A stretch of DNA of 27,910 bases from Solirubrobacterales bacterium (lineage in GTDB: Bacteria > Actinomycetota > Thermoleophilia > Solirubrobacterales > Solirubrobacteraceae): the NCBI GenBank assembly GCA_003151895.1, contig PLYX01000189.1, positions 138 to 28,047 on the forward strand. Direction: 5' to 3'. Below the pieces are notes generated by a model. The model saw nothing but the letters and a program-made list of their open reading frames with translations. It was not told the origin of the DNA and ran no database searches. Below, piece by piece: positions 1 to 7,241 of the stretch. How positions within the stretch are numbered: position 1 is the first letter of the stretch; each line of letters starts with the position of its first letter. A program made the translations under genes and the position numbers.

Positions 1-151
1 CCAGGGCGTCGACAACCTGGCCCTGTCCCGCGGTTCGCGCGACCGTCAGGTTGAGCACATCCTCGGCTCGCGCCTTCAGCGCGTCGCCAAGACGACGGAG
101 ATCCTCCCCGGACTGCTCCACTGAAATGGACGGCGGTGTCGGGACCTGCAT
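1..151 (-). CDS. N-terminal fragment of an unidentified protein (runs off the left edge)
   Basis: Reading leftwards from an ATG at 149-151, the frame stays open to the window edge and gives about 50 residues. A purine-rich AGGAAG lies about 8-13 bases upstream and serves as a plausible ribosome binding site, which is why this ATG was chosen. The visible part starts with a short proline-rich stretch (MQVPTPPSISVE) and continues as a probable amphipathic helix rich in Leu, Ala, Arg and Glu. There is no signal peptide or membrane segment. It could be the first helix of a sensor or regulator protein, but too little is visible to name a family. The gene lies downstream of tRNA-Ser on the same strand, about 236 bases away. 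Confidence 0.5.
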   Translation of the reverse strand, partial: MQVPTPPSISVEQSGEDLRRLGDALKARAEDVLNLTVARTAGQGQVVDAL

Positions 152-387
152 CTCATCACTTCCTGAACTTGAGCGTTGAACTGTCATCTCGAATGACAAA
201 TCGGCGGTCAGAGCCAACACCTTTAAGGTTGATTCCCTCGCGGTAGACACGCGTCCGGTCCGGGTCATCGGGGTCCGACACACTCGTCGACCACCCGATC
301 AAGGCCATGAGAGCCAAGCACCGTTGTCCGGCCGGTTGCTCTTTTTGGGCTTCACAGAACCAAGAACGACCAAGAATCGAGGTCTAA
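152..387. other. Intergenic stretch between tRNA-Ser and the truncated gene
   Basis: This stretch contains no convincing open reading frame. It has lower GC than its surroundings in places, and a tandem 10-base near-repeat (ACCAAGAACG then ACCAAGAATC, 359-378) just beyond the 3' end of the tRNA. It probably carries the tRNA terminator and the promoter of the leftward gene, but no clean hairpin with a U-tract was found. Confidence 0.3.
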
Positions 388-477
388 CGGAAGGGGAGGG
401 ATTCGAACCCTCGCTGGAGGCTTAACCCCCAGAACGGTTTTCGAGACCGCCGCATTCAACCACTCTGCCACCCTTCC
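388..477 (-). tRNA. tRNA-Ser (anticodon CGA)
   Basis: Read on the minus strand, the 7-bp acceptor stem GGAAGGG/CCCTTCC (477-471 with 395-389) closes a 90-nt cloverleaf with discriminator base G at 388. The anticodon loop reads CTCGAAA between GCGGT and ACCGT-like arms, giving anticodon CGA, which reads UCG serine codons. The T arm holds GGTTCGAATCC. A long variable arm (CTGGGGG/CCTCCAG) is the class II hallmark of serine tRNAs. CCA is not encoded. tadA lies about 120 bp upstream on the same strand, a neighbourhood also known from other Gram-positive bacteria such as Bacillus. Confidence 0.95.
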
Positions 478-600
478 AAAGCGACCCGCTCAAGGCTAGA
501 GGATCGACCCCGGGACGCGCGGCGCGAAACGCGGACGCGGCAGACCATGGACGCGGCTCAGGTCCGGGACTCTCAGGCGCGGCAGACGACAGGCGCGGCT

Positions 601-1065
601 TCACCGCCGCGAGGCGAAGAACTCGCTGAGCAGCGCCCCGCACTCGCCGGCGAGCAGACCGCCGGCAACCTCCGGACGGTGGTTGAGGCGCGGCTCAGAC
701 AGCACGTCGAGCACGCTCCCGCAGGCCCCGGCCTTCGGGTCGGCCGCTCCGAACACCACGCGCGGGATGCGCGCGAGCACGATCGCCCCGGCGCACATGG
801 CGCACGGCTCGAGCGTTACGTACAGCACCGCGTCGAGCACCCGCCAGCTTCCGAGCGCGCGGGCAGCCTCGCGCAGCGCGATGATCTCGGCGTGGGCGGT
901 GGGATCCTGGCGCAGCTCGCGCTCGTTGCGGCCCGCAGCGATCAACTCGCCGCCGTGGGCCACCACCGCTCCAATCGGCACGTCCCCATGCTCGACGGCC
1001 CGTTGCGCCTCGCGCAAAGCGAGGCGCATGAAGTACTCGTCTCGTGGAAAGAAGCGGTCTCGCAT
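601..1065 (-). CDS. tadA: tRNA-specific adenosine deaminase TadA
   Basis: This 154-residue protein has the length and order of motifs of the TadA family. TadA deaminates adenosine 34 to inosine in tRNA-Arg(ACG) in the cytoplasm. The zinc-binding deaminase signature is complete: H58-A-E60 (with E60 as proton shuttle) in TAHAEIIAL, and PCAMC with C88 and C91. The N-terminus FFPRDEYFMRLALREA matches the usual start of the family, so the ATG at 1065 is preferred over the internal Met13, although the upstream AAGG is only a weak ribosome site. The gene is divergent from the protease at 1175, and tRNA-Ser follows downstream. A cytosine or guanine deaminase is less likely because of the HAE...PCAMC spacing and the TadA-like C-terminus. 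Confidence 0.93.
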   Translation of the reverse strand: MRDRFFPRDEYFMRLALREAQRAVEHGDVPIGAVVAHGGELIAAGRNERELRQDPTAHAEIIALREAARALGSWRVLDAVLYVTLEPCAMCAGAIVLARIPRVVFGAADPKAGACGSVLDVLSEPRLNHRPEVAGGLLAGECGALLSEFFASRR

Positions 1066-1174
1066 AGCCTTGCGTGCGGCCCGAGCGCGGCGAAGCGCAA
1101 CTTCCGTAGGCCGAACGCATCATCATTACCGAGGAACACGCTTGCCGCCGACCGCCCGCTCCCAATACTCTCGT

Positions 1175-2470
1175 ATGCGCGACCGTCGGCTGACGGCCCT
1201 CGCCGCATGGGCAGCGCCGCTGATCGCATGCCTGCTGCTTGCGTCGAGCGCCGCGGGCTCATATGCGCCCGACGAGGTCGTTGTAGGACATGCCGGGTCC
1301 ACCGAGCGCGTGCCCGTGCCGCCCGGCGCGAGCATCGCCGCGACGATTGCGCGCCTGCGCCGCGAGCCCGGCGTGCAGTGGGCGGTGCCCGACTACGTGG
1401 CGCACGCCACCGCCGTGTCGATCCCCAACGATCCCGGCACCACGGGTAGCAGTCCGGGCGGGTGGCAGCAAACACAATGGAATTTCAACGGACAGTTCGG
1501 AATCAACGCTCCGCAGGCGTGGGGGAATGTTGCGGCAGATGGGGCGCCGGGGGGCGCGAAAGTGATCGTGGCTGTGCTCGACACGGGCGTTGCCTACGCC
1601 AACCGCGGTCGATACCGACGCTCCCCTGACTTCAACAAGTACTCGTTCGTGCAGGGCTACGACTTCATCGCACGCACCCACTACGCCAACGACCACAACG
1701 GCCACGGCACGTTCGTCGCCGGGACGATCGCCGAGGCCACCGACAACCACTACGGCCTGACGGGCCTCGCCTATGCGGCGCGCATCATGCCGGTGAGGGT
1801 GCTCGACGGCGCCGGCGAAGGCGACGCGTCGGTGATCGCCGAAGGGGTGCGCTTCGCCGTGAAGCACGGCGCGCGCATCATCAACCTGAGCCTCGAGTTC
1901 TCGAGTGACGTGGGCGCCTCGGACATCCCGGAGCTGATCGAAGCGCTGCACTACGCCAACCGCCACAACGTTTTGGTGGCGGCGGCGGCGGGCAACGAGA
2001 GCAGCACCGCGATCCCATATCCGGCGCGTGCCAAGCACGTGATCGCGGTGGGCGCCACAACCGAGCACGGATGTTTGGCGAGCTACTCCAACGACGGTCC
2101 CGGCATCACGCTCGTGGCGCCCGGAGGAGGCCCCGACGCAAGCCTCCCCGGAGACCCGAACTGCAACCCGGAACTTCCCGCGGGGAACGACATCTTCCAG
2201 ATGACGTTCACCGGCTCGTCGCCGCGCGTGTTCGGCTTCCCGCCGGGCTATGAAGGCACGTCGATGGCCACCCCTCACGTGACGGCCACGGCGGCGTTGA
2301 TCATCGCCGCGGGCATCCTCGGACGCAAACCCACACCCGCGCAGATCACCGCACGGCTGAAGGCCACGGCGCGCAAGCTCGGGGGGCCGCAGGACCAGGC
2401 GCTCTACGGCGCAGGGCTGCTCGACGCGGGGGCAGCCACGGCGCCCGGTGGGCCGGGGGCGGTTGGGTAG
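1175..2470 (+). CDS. Secreted subtilisin-like serine protease (peptidase family S8)
   Basis: This 431-residue protein starts with a signal peptide (charged MRDRR, then a hydrophobic run to about residue 28). A short I9-like propeptide follows (about 30-80, ending REPGVQWAVPDYVA), then an S8 catalytic domain. The triad is visible: Asp136 in VAVLDTGV, His177 in NGHGTFVAG and Ser363 in GTSMATPHV. The oxyanion-hole Asn lies in AAAAGNES. No C-terminal membrane anchor is present, so the protease is probably released outside the cell after self-cleavage. The frame is open further upstream, but the signal peptide fixes the start at the ATG at 1175. There is no clear Shine-Dalgarno site. A TACTCT hexamer (1166-1171) lies very close and could be a -10 element for a leaderless or near-leaderless transcript. 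The substrate is unknown. Confidence 0.9.
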   Translation: MRDRRLTALAAWAAPLIACLLLASSAAGSYAPDEVVVGHAGSTERVPVPPGASIAATIARLRREPGVQWAVPDYVAHATAVSIPNDPGTTGSSPGGWQQTQWNFNGQFGINAPQAWGNVAADGAPGGAKVIVAVLDTGVAYANRGRYRRSPDFNKYSFVQGYDFIARTHYANDHNGHGTFVAGTIAEATDNHYGLTGLAYAARIMPVRVLDGAGEGDASVIAEGVRFAVKHGARIINLSLEFSSDVGASDIPELIEALHYANRHNVLVAAAAGNESSTAIPYPARAKHVIAVGATTEHGCLASYSNDGPGITLVAPGGGPDASLPGDPNCNPELPAGNDIFQMTFTGSSPRVFGFPPGYEGTSMATPHVTATAALIIAAGILGRKPTPAQITARLKATARKLGGPQDQALYGAGLLDAGAATAPGGPGAVG

Positions 2471-2483
2471 CCGCAGCAGACAC

Positions 2484-2611
2484 CCAAAATACCCATGGGT
2501 TTCGGATGGCATCCTCCAAAATACCTAGGCTTTTTGGGGGAGTTCTTCCAAAATACCTAGGCTTCTTGGCGGAGTTCTTCCAAAAAGGTTGGGGTTCTGG
2601 GCGGAAAGCCT
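2484..2611. repeat. Four tandem 32-bp units with palindromic cores upstream of the ATPase gene
   Basis: Units start at 2484, 2516, 2548 and 2580, exactly 32 bp apart. Each of the first three holds a 22-bp imperfect palindrome that begins CCAAAATACC and ends TTTTGG, TTCTTGG or similar. The centres are CCTAGG in units 2 and 3 (2524-2529, 2556-2561) and CCATGG in unit 1. Unit 4 (CCAAAAAGG start) is degenerate. The 10-bp spacers are similar in units 2 and 3. The array ends 14 bp before the ATG of the ATPase. The 32-bp step equals about three helical turns, so bound proteins would sit on one face of the DNA. An operator array or other DNA-binding platform for the ATPase or a partner is the simplest reading. 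Confidence 0.8.
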
Positions 2612-2625
2612 GTAGGGTCGGTGCT

Positions 2626-4041
2626 ATGAAGGACACCGAGATCGGCGACCGCCTACGCAATCGCAACCACTGGTGGCGCACCGAGCGCAGCTGGGAGAGC
2701 GAGGATGAGAGCCTGCGCGAGGCCGCGCAGGCTCCGTTCGACTACCGTCCCGGCGTACTCGATGACATCGAGCCAGGCGGTCTCTACACGCTCAGCGGAC
2801 CTCGCCGGATCGGCAAGAGCCTCGAGCTGCGCCGCGCCATCGCCGCCCTGATCGAGCGGGGTGTGCCGGGCAGGAACATCGTCTACTGCTCGTGTGACGA
2901 CTTCTCGCTACAGGATCTTCGCCGCATGTTCCGCGTCGGTGAGAGCATCACGCGGAGCGGCCAGGGAACGAAGTGGTGGTTCATCGATGAGGTCACCTCT
3001 GTCGGGCGAGGTTGGTCAAGCGTAATCAAGGATCTCCGCGACGACACGCCTCTGCGCCGCGACGCCGTCATCTTGACCGGCTCTAACTCGCGCGAGCTGC
3101 GCGACGCCACCAAGAACTTCGCCGGCCGGCGCGGTCCGGCCGCCGGTCGTTCAGACCGACTGCTGATGCCCATCCCCTTCCGTGACTTCTGCCGGCTCAT
3201 CGGTGGCTTGGACAGCCTGCCCGACATCCCCCCAATCAGACCCAGCGACATGATGAGCCGGCGAGCTCGAGAGGCGACCGGCGAGCTGTCGTTTTGGGCC
3301 AGCGACCTGGTCGACGCCTGGGAGCTCTACCTACGCTGCGGCGGCTTCCCGCGCGCGGTCGGCGACTTCCTATGCAACGGCGACGTTACGCCCGGGTTCG
3401 CCCAAGACCTTTGGGATGTCGTGCGCGGCGAGGCGATTCGAGCGACCAGTCTCGGCGACGCCGACCTGCTGAACCTGCTCGCGCGCATCGCGCAAGGCAT
3501 GTGCAGCCCGTTCAACGCGACCAGCGTCGCCAAGGATGTCGGCCTTGGCAGCCACCATTCCGTCAACGACCGCATAAACGACCTCATGTTCGCCTTCCAG
3601 ATCTGGAAGTGCCATCAGATCGACAGGAGCGGTAAGCCCAACACGAACTCCCAGCGCAAGGTGTATTTCGCGGACCCGCTGATCGCGCGCATACCAAGCG
3701 AGCGTCACGGCGGCTATGAGCCGCCGGACGTCAGCAAGCTCAGCGAGCAGCAACTGGGTCTCGCGCTCGTTCGCGCCGAGGCAGGCGGCCGAGCCGACGC
3801 CTTCGTGGCCGGCGATGAGGTGATGTATGAGCGAACCACCACCTCCGAGATCGACTTTGTCGGTGGGGCGATCGGGGTGCCGTTCGAGAGCAAGTATGTC
3901 GAGCGCAACTGGCGCGGCGAGTCACGGGCCCTTGCAGCTCGCTACGGTCGCGGCGTCGTCGCCACACGCAACATCCTCGACACCGATGGAGACGTGTGGG
4001 CGGTGCCCGCCAGCGTCGTCGTCTGGCTGCTTGGGAGTTGA
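2626..4041 (+). CDS. AAA+ ATPase with C-terminal PD-(D/E)XK-like (DUF4143-type) domain
   Basis: This 471-residue protein has an N-terminal P-loop domain: Walker A GPRRIGKS (58-65), Walker B WWFIDEV (D121, E122) and a sensor-like LTGSNSRE. A middle helical region follows, and then a C-terminal domain with D410, E421 and K423 in SEIDF...PFESK, the pattern of a PD-(D/E)XK nuclease fold. This architecture matches ATP-binding DUF4143-type proteins, a widespread prokaryotic family with no settled role. An association with mobile or defence DNA is suspected. The frame extends upstream through the palindrome array, but those codons merely translate the repeats. The ATG at 2626, with AGGG nine bases before it, is therefore preferred. 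The upstream array may be its own operator. No toxin or antitoxin partner is adjacent on the left. Confidence 0.82.
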   Translation: MKDTEIGDRLRNRNHWWRTERSWESEDESLREAAQAPFDYRPGVLDDIEPGGLYTLSGPRRIGKSLELRRAIAALIERGVPGRNIVYCSCDDFSLQDLRRMFRVGESITRSGQGTKWWFIDEVTSVGRGWSSVIKDLRDDTPLRRDAVILTGSNSRELRDATKNFAGRRGPAAGRSDRLLMPIPFRDFCRLIGGLDSLPDIPPIRPSDMMSRRAREATGELSFWASDLVDAWELYLRCGGFPRAVGDFLCNGDVTPGFAQDLWDVVRGEAIRATSLGDADLLNLLARIAQGMCSPFNATSVAKDVGLGSHHSVNDRINDLMFAFQIWKCHQIDRSGKPNTNSQRKVYFADPLIARIPSERHGGYEPPDVSKLSEQQLGLALVRAEAGGRADAFVAGDEVMYERTTTSEIDFVGGAIGVPFESKYVERNWRGESRALAARYGRGVVATRNILDTDGDVWAVPASVVVWLLGS

Positions 4042-4151
4042 TTTTCCGTAGCAAGCCGTGCTCTGCGACCGCAACGCAACCGCCTTGGTACGTATACACA
4101 ATTACTGTGCACATTGCTCACGTCGAACGTGTACTGAGCAGGCTGATCATG

Positions 4152-4175
4152 CCGTCAGCCTCCAGAGGCTGACGG
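4152..4175. other. Perfect 10-bp inverted repeat (hairpin)
   Basis: CCGTCAGCCT (4152-4161) and AGGCTGACGG (4166-4175) form a perfect 10-bp stem with a 4-base loop, 110 bases after the ATPase stop and about 50 bases before the AbiEi start. No T-run follows on either strand. It may be a U-tract-less terminator separating the two transcripts, or a protein binding site. Confidence 0.55.
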
Positions 4176-4186
4176 TCAGTTCAAGA

Positions 4187-4245
4187 TTTCTACCGATGAT
4201 CCTATTCTGCTGGTACAGTAGAAAAGCGATGTTGGTAGAAAAGCG
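4187..4245. promoter_or_regulatory. Candidate operator/promoter of the AbiEi gene (three TTTCTAC motifs)
   Basis: TTTCTACC (4187-4194) faces two direct copies of GTAGAAAAGCG (4218-4228 and 4235-4245), whose first seven bases are its reverse complement. The second copy lies inside the first codons of the AbiEi gene. A -10-like TACAGT (4214-4219) sits nine bases before the ATG at 4229. AbiEi antitoxins are known to repress their own promoters through inverted repeats, so an autoregulatory operator is the likely role. This is inferred from position and symmetry only. Confidence 0.5.
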
Positions 4246-5308
4246 TTGGCAGGAAATCCTCGCCGCGAGCCTCGACGGCGCGATTGTCGAGGTCGATAAG
4301 GGCACGGCGGGTCCCGATGTCGTTATCCGCACGCAGAATGGCCACACGGTCGCGTTCGACGTGAAGTGGGCGGGCGAGGGCTGGCCGCAGGACGTACGCT
4401 TGGCGGCGACGGACGTGGCCGAGGAGTGGCCGGCCAACGTTGTGCTGCTCGCACGCCAGCTCTCCCCCGGCGCAATCGAATGGTTGCGTGCGCGCGGCGC
4501 GAACTGGGCGGACGAGACCGGCCAGGCGCGGATCCTTGGACCGGACGGATTGATCGTGATCCGTGAACCCGCCCAACGCCCTCCCGAGGAGCGCGCGTCA
4601 TCGACATTCACGTGGTCGAAGTCCGCGATCACAACAGCCGAGGCGATCCTTGCGCGCGAGGACCGGGCGTTGCAAGCGACTGAGCTCGCGAGCACGACCG
4701 GCTGGTCGGTGCCGCAGACCGCCAACGTCCTCACGGCGTTCGACGGGCTGGGTTGGACCGTCAAGCGCGGAACGACGCGCGGGCCGGGCGCCCACCGGCA
4801 GCTCGTTGACGCCGACGGGATGCTCGCCGCGTGGTCGGCCGCGATCGCGGAGGAGCGGCGTCCTACGCGCCTTGCACACCGTGCGACGCGCGATGTGATG
4901 AGGCTCCTACATGGCGATCTCGCCCCCGTGCTGGAACGCGGCACCAGATGGGCCATCAGCGGATGGGCAGGACTCGAGCTCGCCGCTCCGCTCGCGACAA
5001 CGACGCCCAGCTTGCACATCTACGTAGCGCAGGGCGACTTTGCCGGCCCACTCAGCGACGCGATCGAGCAGGCCGGCCTGCGCGAGGTGGACGAAGGCGG
5101 GCGAGTGATCTTTTGGGCGGTCGATCCTCGCGTGCTCGACCTAGCCTGGCGCTCGCAAGACATCCCGATCGTGAGCCCCCCGCGTCTGTATGCCGACCTC
5201 TCATCGCTCGGCGCGCGCGGACAGGACGCCGCCGACCATGTGAGAGAGCAGCTCGTGGATCCCCTGCATCCCCCCAACACGGTAGACCAGGAAAACGCAA
5301 ATGGATGA
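4229..5308 (+). CDS. AbiEi-family antitoxin/transcriptional repressor with nuclease-like N-terminus
   Basis: This 359-residue protein resembles the AbiEi component of type IV toxin-antitoxin (abortive infection) systems. In these the antitoxin represses the operon and counteracts an AbiEii nucleotidyltransferase toxin. The N-terminus (about 1-110) carries GPD30 and FD44-V-K46, the spacing of a PD-(D/E)XK core. A winged-helix region follows (about 125-215, with ATELASTTGWSVPQTANVLTAF style helix-turn-helix). The rest is an AbiEi-like C-terminal domain (SGWAGLELAAP and onward). The frame is open upstream from 4058, but those residues are unrelated to the family, so the ATG at 4229 is chosen. 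It has no clear Shine-Dalgarno. The stop overlaps the start of the toxin remnant (ATGGATGA), typical of translational coupling. Confidence 0.75.
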   Translation: MLVEKRWQEILAASLDGAIVEVDKGTAGPDVVIRTQNGHTVAFDVKWAGEGWPQDVRLAATDVAEEWPANVVLLARQLSPGAIEWLRARGANWADETGQARILGPDGLIVIREPAQRPPEERASSTFTWSKSAITTAEAILAREDRALQATELASTTGWSVPQTANVLTAFDGLGWTVKRGTTRGPGAHRQLVDADGMLAAWSAAIAEERRPTRLAHRATRDVMRLLHGDLAPVLERGTRWAISGWAGLELAAPLATTTPSLHIYVAQGDFAGPLSDAIEQAGLREVDEGGRVIFWAVDPRVLDLAWRSQDIPIVSPPRLYADLSSLGARGQDAADHVREQLVDPLHPPNTVDQENANG

Positions 5309-5814
5309 GACTCGCTCCCGCGAGACCCGAGCACGCGCCGAGCTTGCGCTCGTACGCCTGCTGTAGGAGTTGCGTGACGACAACGTTCTCCTCGTCGTAC
5401 TCGGTGGGCTCGTGCCCGAGATCCTCACGCAGCGAGCTGGCCGACGGCACGCACGTCACAGTCGACGCTCGCTTTGCCGGCCTCGAGGGCTATCTGCTGT
5501 CCAAGTGCGTCGCACTGCGTGCGCGCGCCGCGACGAAGGACTACTACGACTTCGTCTACGTGCTGCTGCACAACCGGGCTGGGGGACCCGAACAGGCTGC
5601 ACGGCGCCTGCTCGACGGAGGGCTCGCCAACGCGCTCCCGTCACTACGGACCACGCTCCGCGAGGTGAGGGAGCGCTACGTGAAGACGAATGAGAGCGGA
5701 CCGATCGGATGCGCCGAGCAGGCACTCGAAGTCGAACCCGACGCCGATGCGGCACTGCTGCGAGCCGACGCCGTCGACGTGGTGCAGCGATTCTTCGCGG
5801 CGCTCGACCTGTAG
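5301..5814 (+). pseudogene. Broken AbiEii-like nucleotidyltransferase toxin gene
   Basis: An ATG at 5301 overlaps the antitoxin stop and encodes MDETRSRETRARAELALVRL, then meets an in-frame TAG at 5364-5366. The same frame continues with a recognisable nucleotidyltransferase start (DDNVLLVVLGGLVPEILTQR) to about 5433. From 5434 the homology continues in the +1 frame as ELADGTHVTVDARFAGLEGY, then the helical C-terminal part to the stop at 5812-5814. The GG-x-D-x-D catalytic segment expected between these two parts is missing. About 100 residues or more appear deleted, judged against the normal size of such toxins. The gene is therefore inactivated by three lesions: a nonsense codon, an internal deletion and the resulting frame change. 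The C-terminal part still reads smoothly, so the loss may be recent. Confidence 0.75.
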
Positions 5815-6133
5815 CCGTCTTCGCACAACGCGCCGCAAAGGATTACCACCCTACGGCCAGCCTGAGCGCCCCCGGCGCCCCGCCCGGGCGTGGGCACACA
5901 CGCACAAGCTGCACAAAGTCCAGAAACCCCAGCAGCCACACGGGATTCCGGTCGTATCACGTGCCCATCAACTGCGGAAGCCGGGTATACCTCGCCTCGG
6001 CAAGCGCCTGTCCGACGATCGCCAAGACCGGCCGAGGTAAGAACCGGCGGCTCCGTGACGCACGCGATCGAGCAGTGGCATCGGCCGAGTATTTGTTCGA
6101 ACCGGTATACCCCCAGCCGGCTACCATCGCGGC
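5815..6133. other. Intergenic stretch between the toxin remnant and the polysaccharide operon
   Basis: No convincing gene is visible in these 319 bases. The left part is C-rich with a short GCCC/GGGC palindromic region (about 5866-5895) that could end transcription. The right part has two GTATAC hexamers with G/C flanks (5985-5990 and 6105-6110). A TACCAT hexamer (6122-6127) lies six bases before the GTG at 6134 and may be the -10 element of the operon. Confidence 0.35.
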
Positions 6134-7228
6134 GTGACTCGCGTCCTGCTCGTCCATCAGCCGACCGGCGGCGGCGTCGCTCGGCACGTGGCAGACCTGG
6201 CGCGCGGCCTGACCGTTCGCGGGCATGAGGCGATCGTATGCGGACCGTCCCCTCCCGATGGTCTCAAGGGTATCGCGCATGAGCCATTGTCGATGCAGCG
6301 GGCGGTCAGTCCGGCCGCGGACCTGAGCGCGTTGGCCGCGTTCGCGCAGATCGTGAGGAGGGTGCGTCCGGACGTGGTCCACGCGCACAGCTCCAAGGCC
6401 GGCGCCATCGCCCGCCTGGGGCGGCTGGCACATCCACGCATACCAGTCATCTACACACCCCACGGCTATGCCTTCGCCGGGCACTTCTCGAGTGTTGTGG
6501 AACGCGCCACCTACCGCGAGATCGAGCGCGTCCTGAGTCCGCTGGCCAGTCGCGTAGTGTGCGTTTGCGAGGCCGAGGCTCGCCTGGCCTGCACGGTTTG
6601 CAGGGCCGGCCGTGTGGCGGTTGTCCACAACGGAGTCGAGATGGCCGAGCCCGGCCTCGTCGACCCTCACATGGAAGCGCTCGGGCGCGAGGGCCCGGTG
6701 ATCTGCGCGCTGACCCAGCTGCGACCCGGCAAGGGTCTCGAGACGCTGCTGGATGCGATGCCGGAGGTTCTCACGCACCACCCCTCGGCTCAGCTGGCGA
6801 TCGTAGGCGAGGGACCCGATCTACAAGCGCTACAGGCGAGAGCGTCGATGCGAGGCATTCCCGACGCCATAAACTTTCTCGGATGGCGCGCCGATACGCT
6901 GGGTATGCTCAGAGGAGCCACGATCTTCGCGCATCCCTCTTGGGCAGAGTCCTTTCCTTACGTGATCCTTGAAGCCATGTCAGCCGCTCTGCCGATCGTC
7001 GCTAGCGATGTCGGCGGCATCGGCGAGGCGCTCGTCGACGGGGAGAGCGGACTACTCGTCGAGCCGGCCGACAGCTCGGCGCTGGCGGGAGCGCTACGCG
7101 ACCTGCTGGGTGACCCCGAGCGACAGACGCGCATCGGTCGCGCGGCTCGATCTCGAGTCGAGCGGTGCTTTACGCAGGCGTCGATGATCGAGGGGACGAT
7201 CGACGTGTACGACAAGGTCCTCTCCTAG
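6134..7228 (+). CDS. GT4-family glycosyltransferase
   Basis: This 364-residue protein has the GT-B fold of family GT4. The N-terminal Rossmann half begins MTRVLLVHQPTGGGVARHV and includes PDVVHAHSSKAG. The C-terminal half has the donor-site EX7E motif, E272-SFPYVIL-E280, followed by VASDVGG. It should transfer a sugar from a nucleotide-sugar to a lipid-linked polysaccharide unit at the inner face of the membrane. The linker contains VVHNGVE, the usual interdomain signature. It is the first gene of a tight plus-strand operon; the chain-length regulator follows after 13 bases. The GTG start has no Shine-Dalgarno site, but TACCAT sits six bases upstream, suggesting a leaderless transcript. Donor and acceptor cannot be read from the sequence. 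Confidence 0.9.
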   Translation: MTRVLLVHQPTGGGVARHVADLARGLTVRGHEAIVCGPSPPDGLKGIAHEPLSMQRAVSPAADLSALAAFAQIVRRVRPDVVHAHSSKAGAIARLGRLAHPRIPVIYTPHGYAFAGHFSSVVERATYREIERVLSPLASRVVCVCEAEARLACTVCRAGRVAVVHNGVEMAEPGLVDPHMEALGREGPVICALTQLRPGKGLETLLDAMPEVLTHHPSAQLAIVGEGPDLQALQARASMRGIPDAINFLGWRADTLGMLRGATIFAHPSWAESFPYVILEAMSAALPIVASDVGGIGEALVDGESGLLVEPADSSALAGALRDLLGDPERQTRIGRAARSRVERCFTQASMIEGTIDVYDKVLS

Positions 7229-7241
7229 ACTAACCCGGCCC

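Noticed and set aside
388..477. tRNA-Ser as integration site of a mobile element
   Set aside because: No second copy of the tRNA 3' end and no integrase gene were found in the window.
547..1449. Plus-strand open frame across tadA and the protease start
   Set aside because: It covers two genes with intact motifs in other frames and shows no domain of its own.
1259..2512. Long minus-strand open frame opposite the protease
   Set aside because: It is a shadow in high-GC DNA: it lies opposite a protease with a complete catalytic triad and its translation is Arg/Gly/Val-rich with no recognisable domain.
2484..2611. Regular 32-bp repeats as a CRISPR array
   Set aside because: The repeated part is a palindrome, the 10-bp spacers are too short and two of them are nearly identical, and no cas genes are present.
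4152..4175. Perfect hairpin as a classical intrinsic terminator
   Set aside because: No U-tract follows on either strand, so it is listed only as an inverted repeat of unknown role.
5957..6130. Minus-strand frame before the polysaccharide operon as a gene remnant
   Set aside because: The visible peptide has no recognisable family and belongs to a frame that runs antisense through the GT4 gene.
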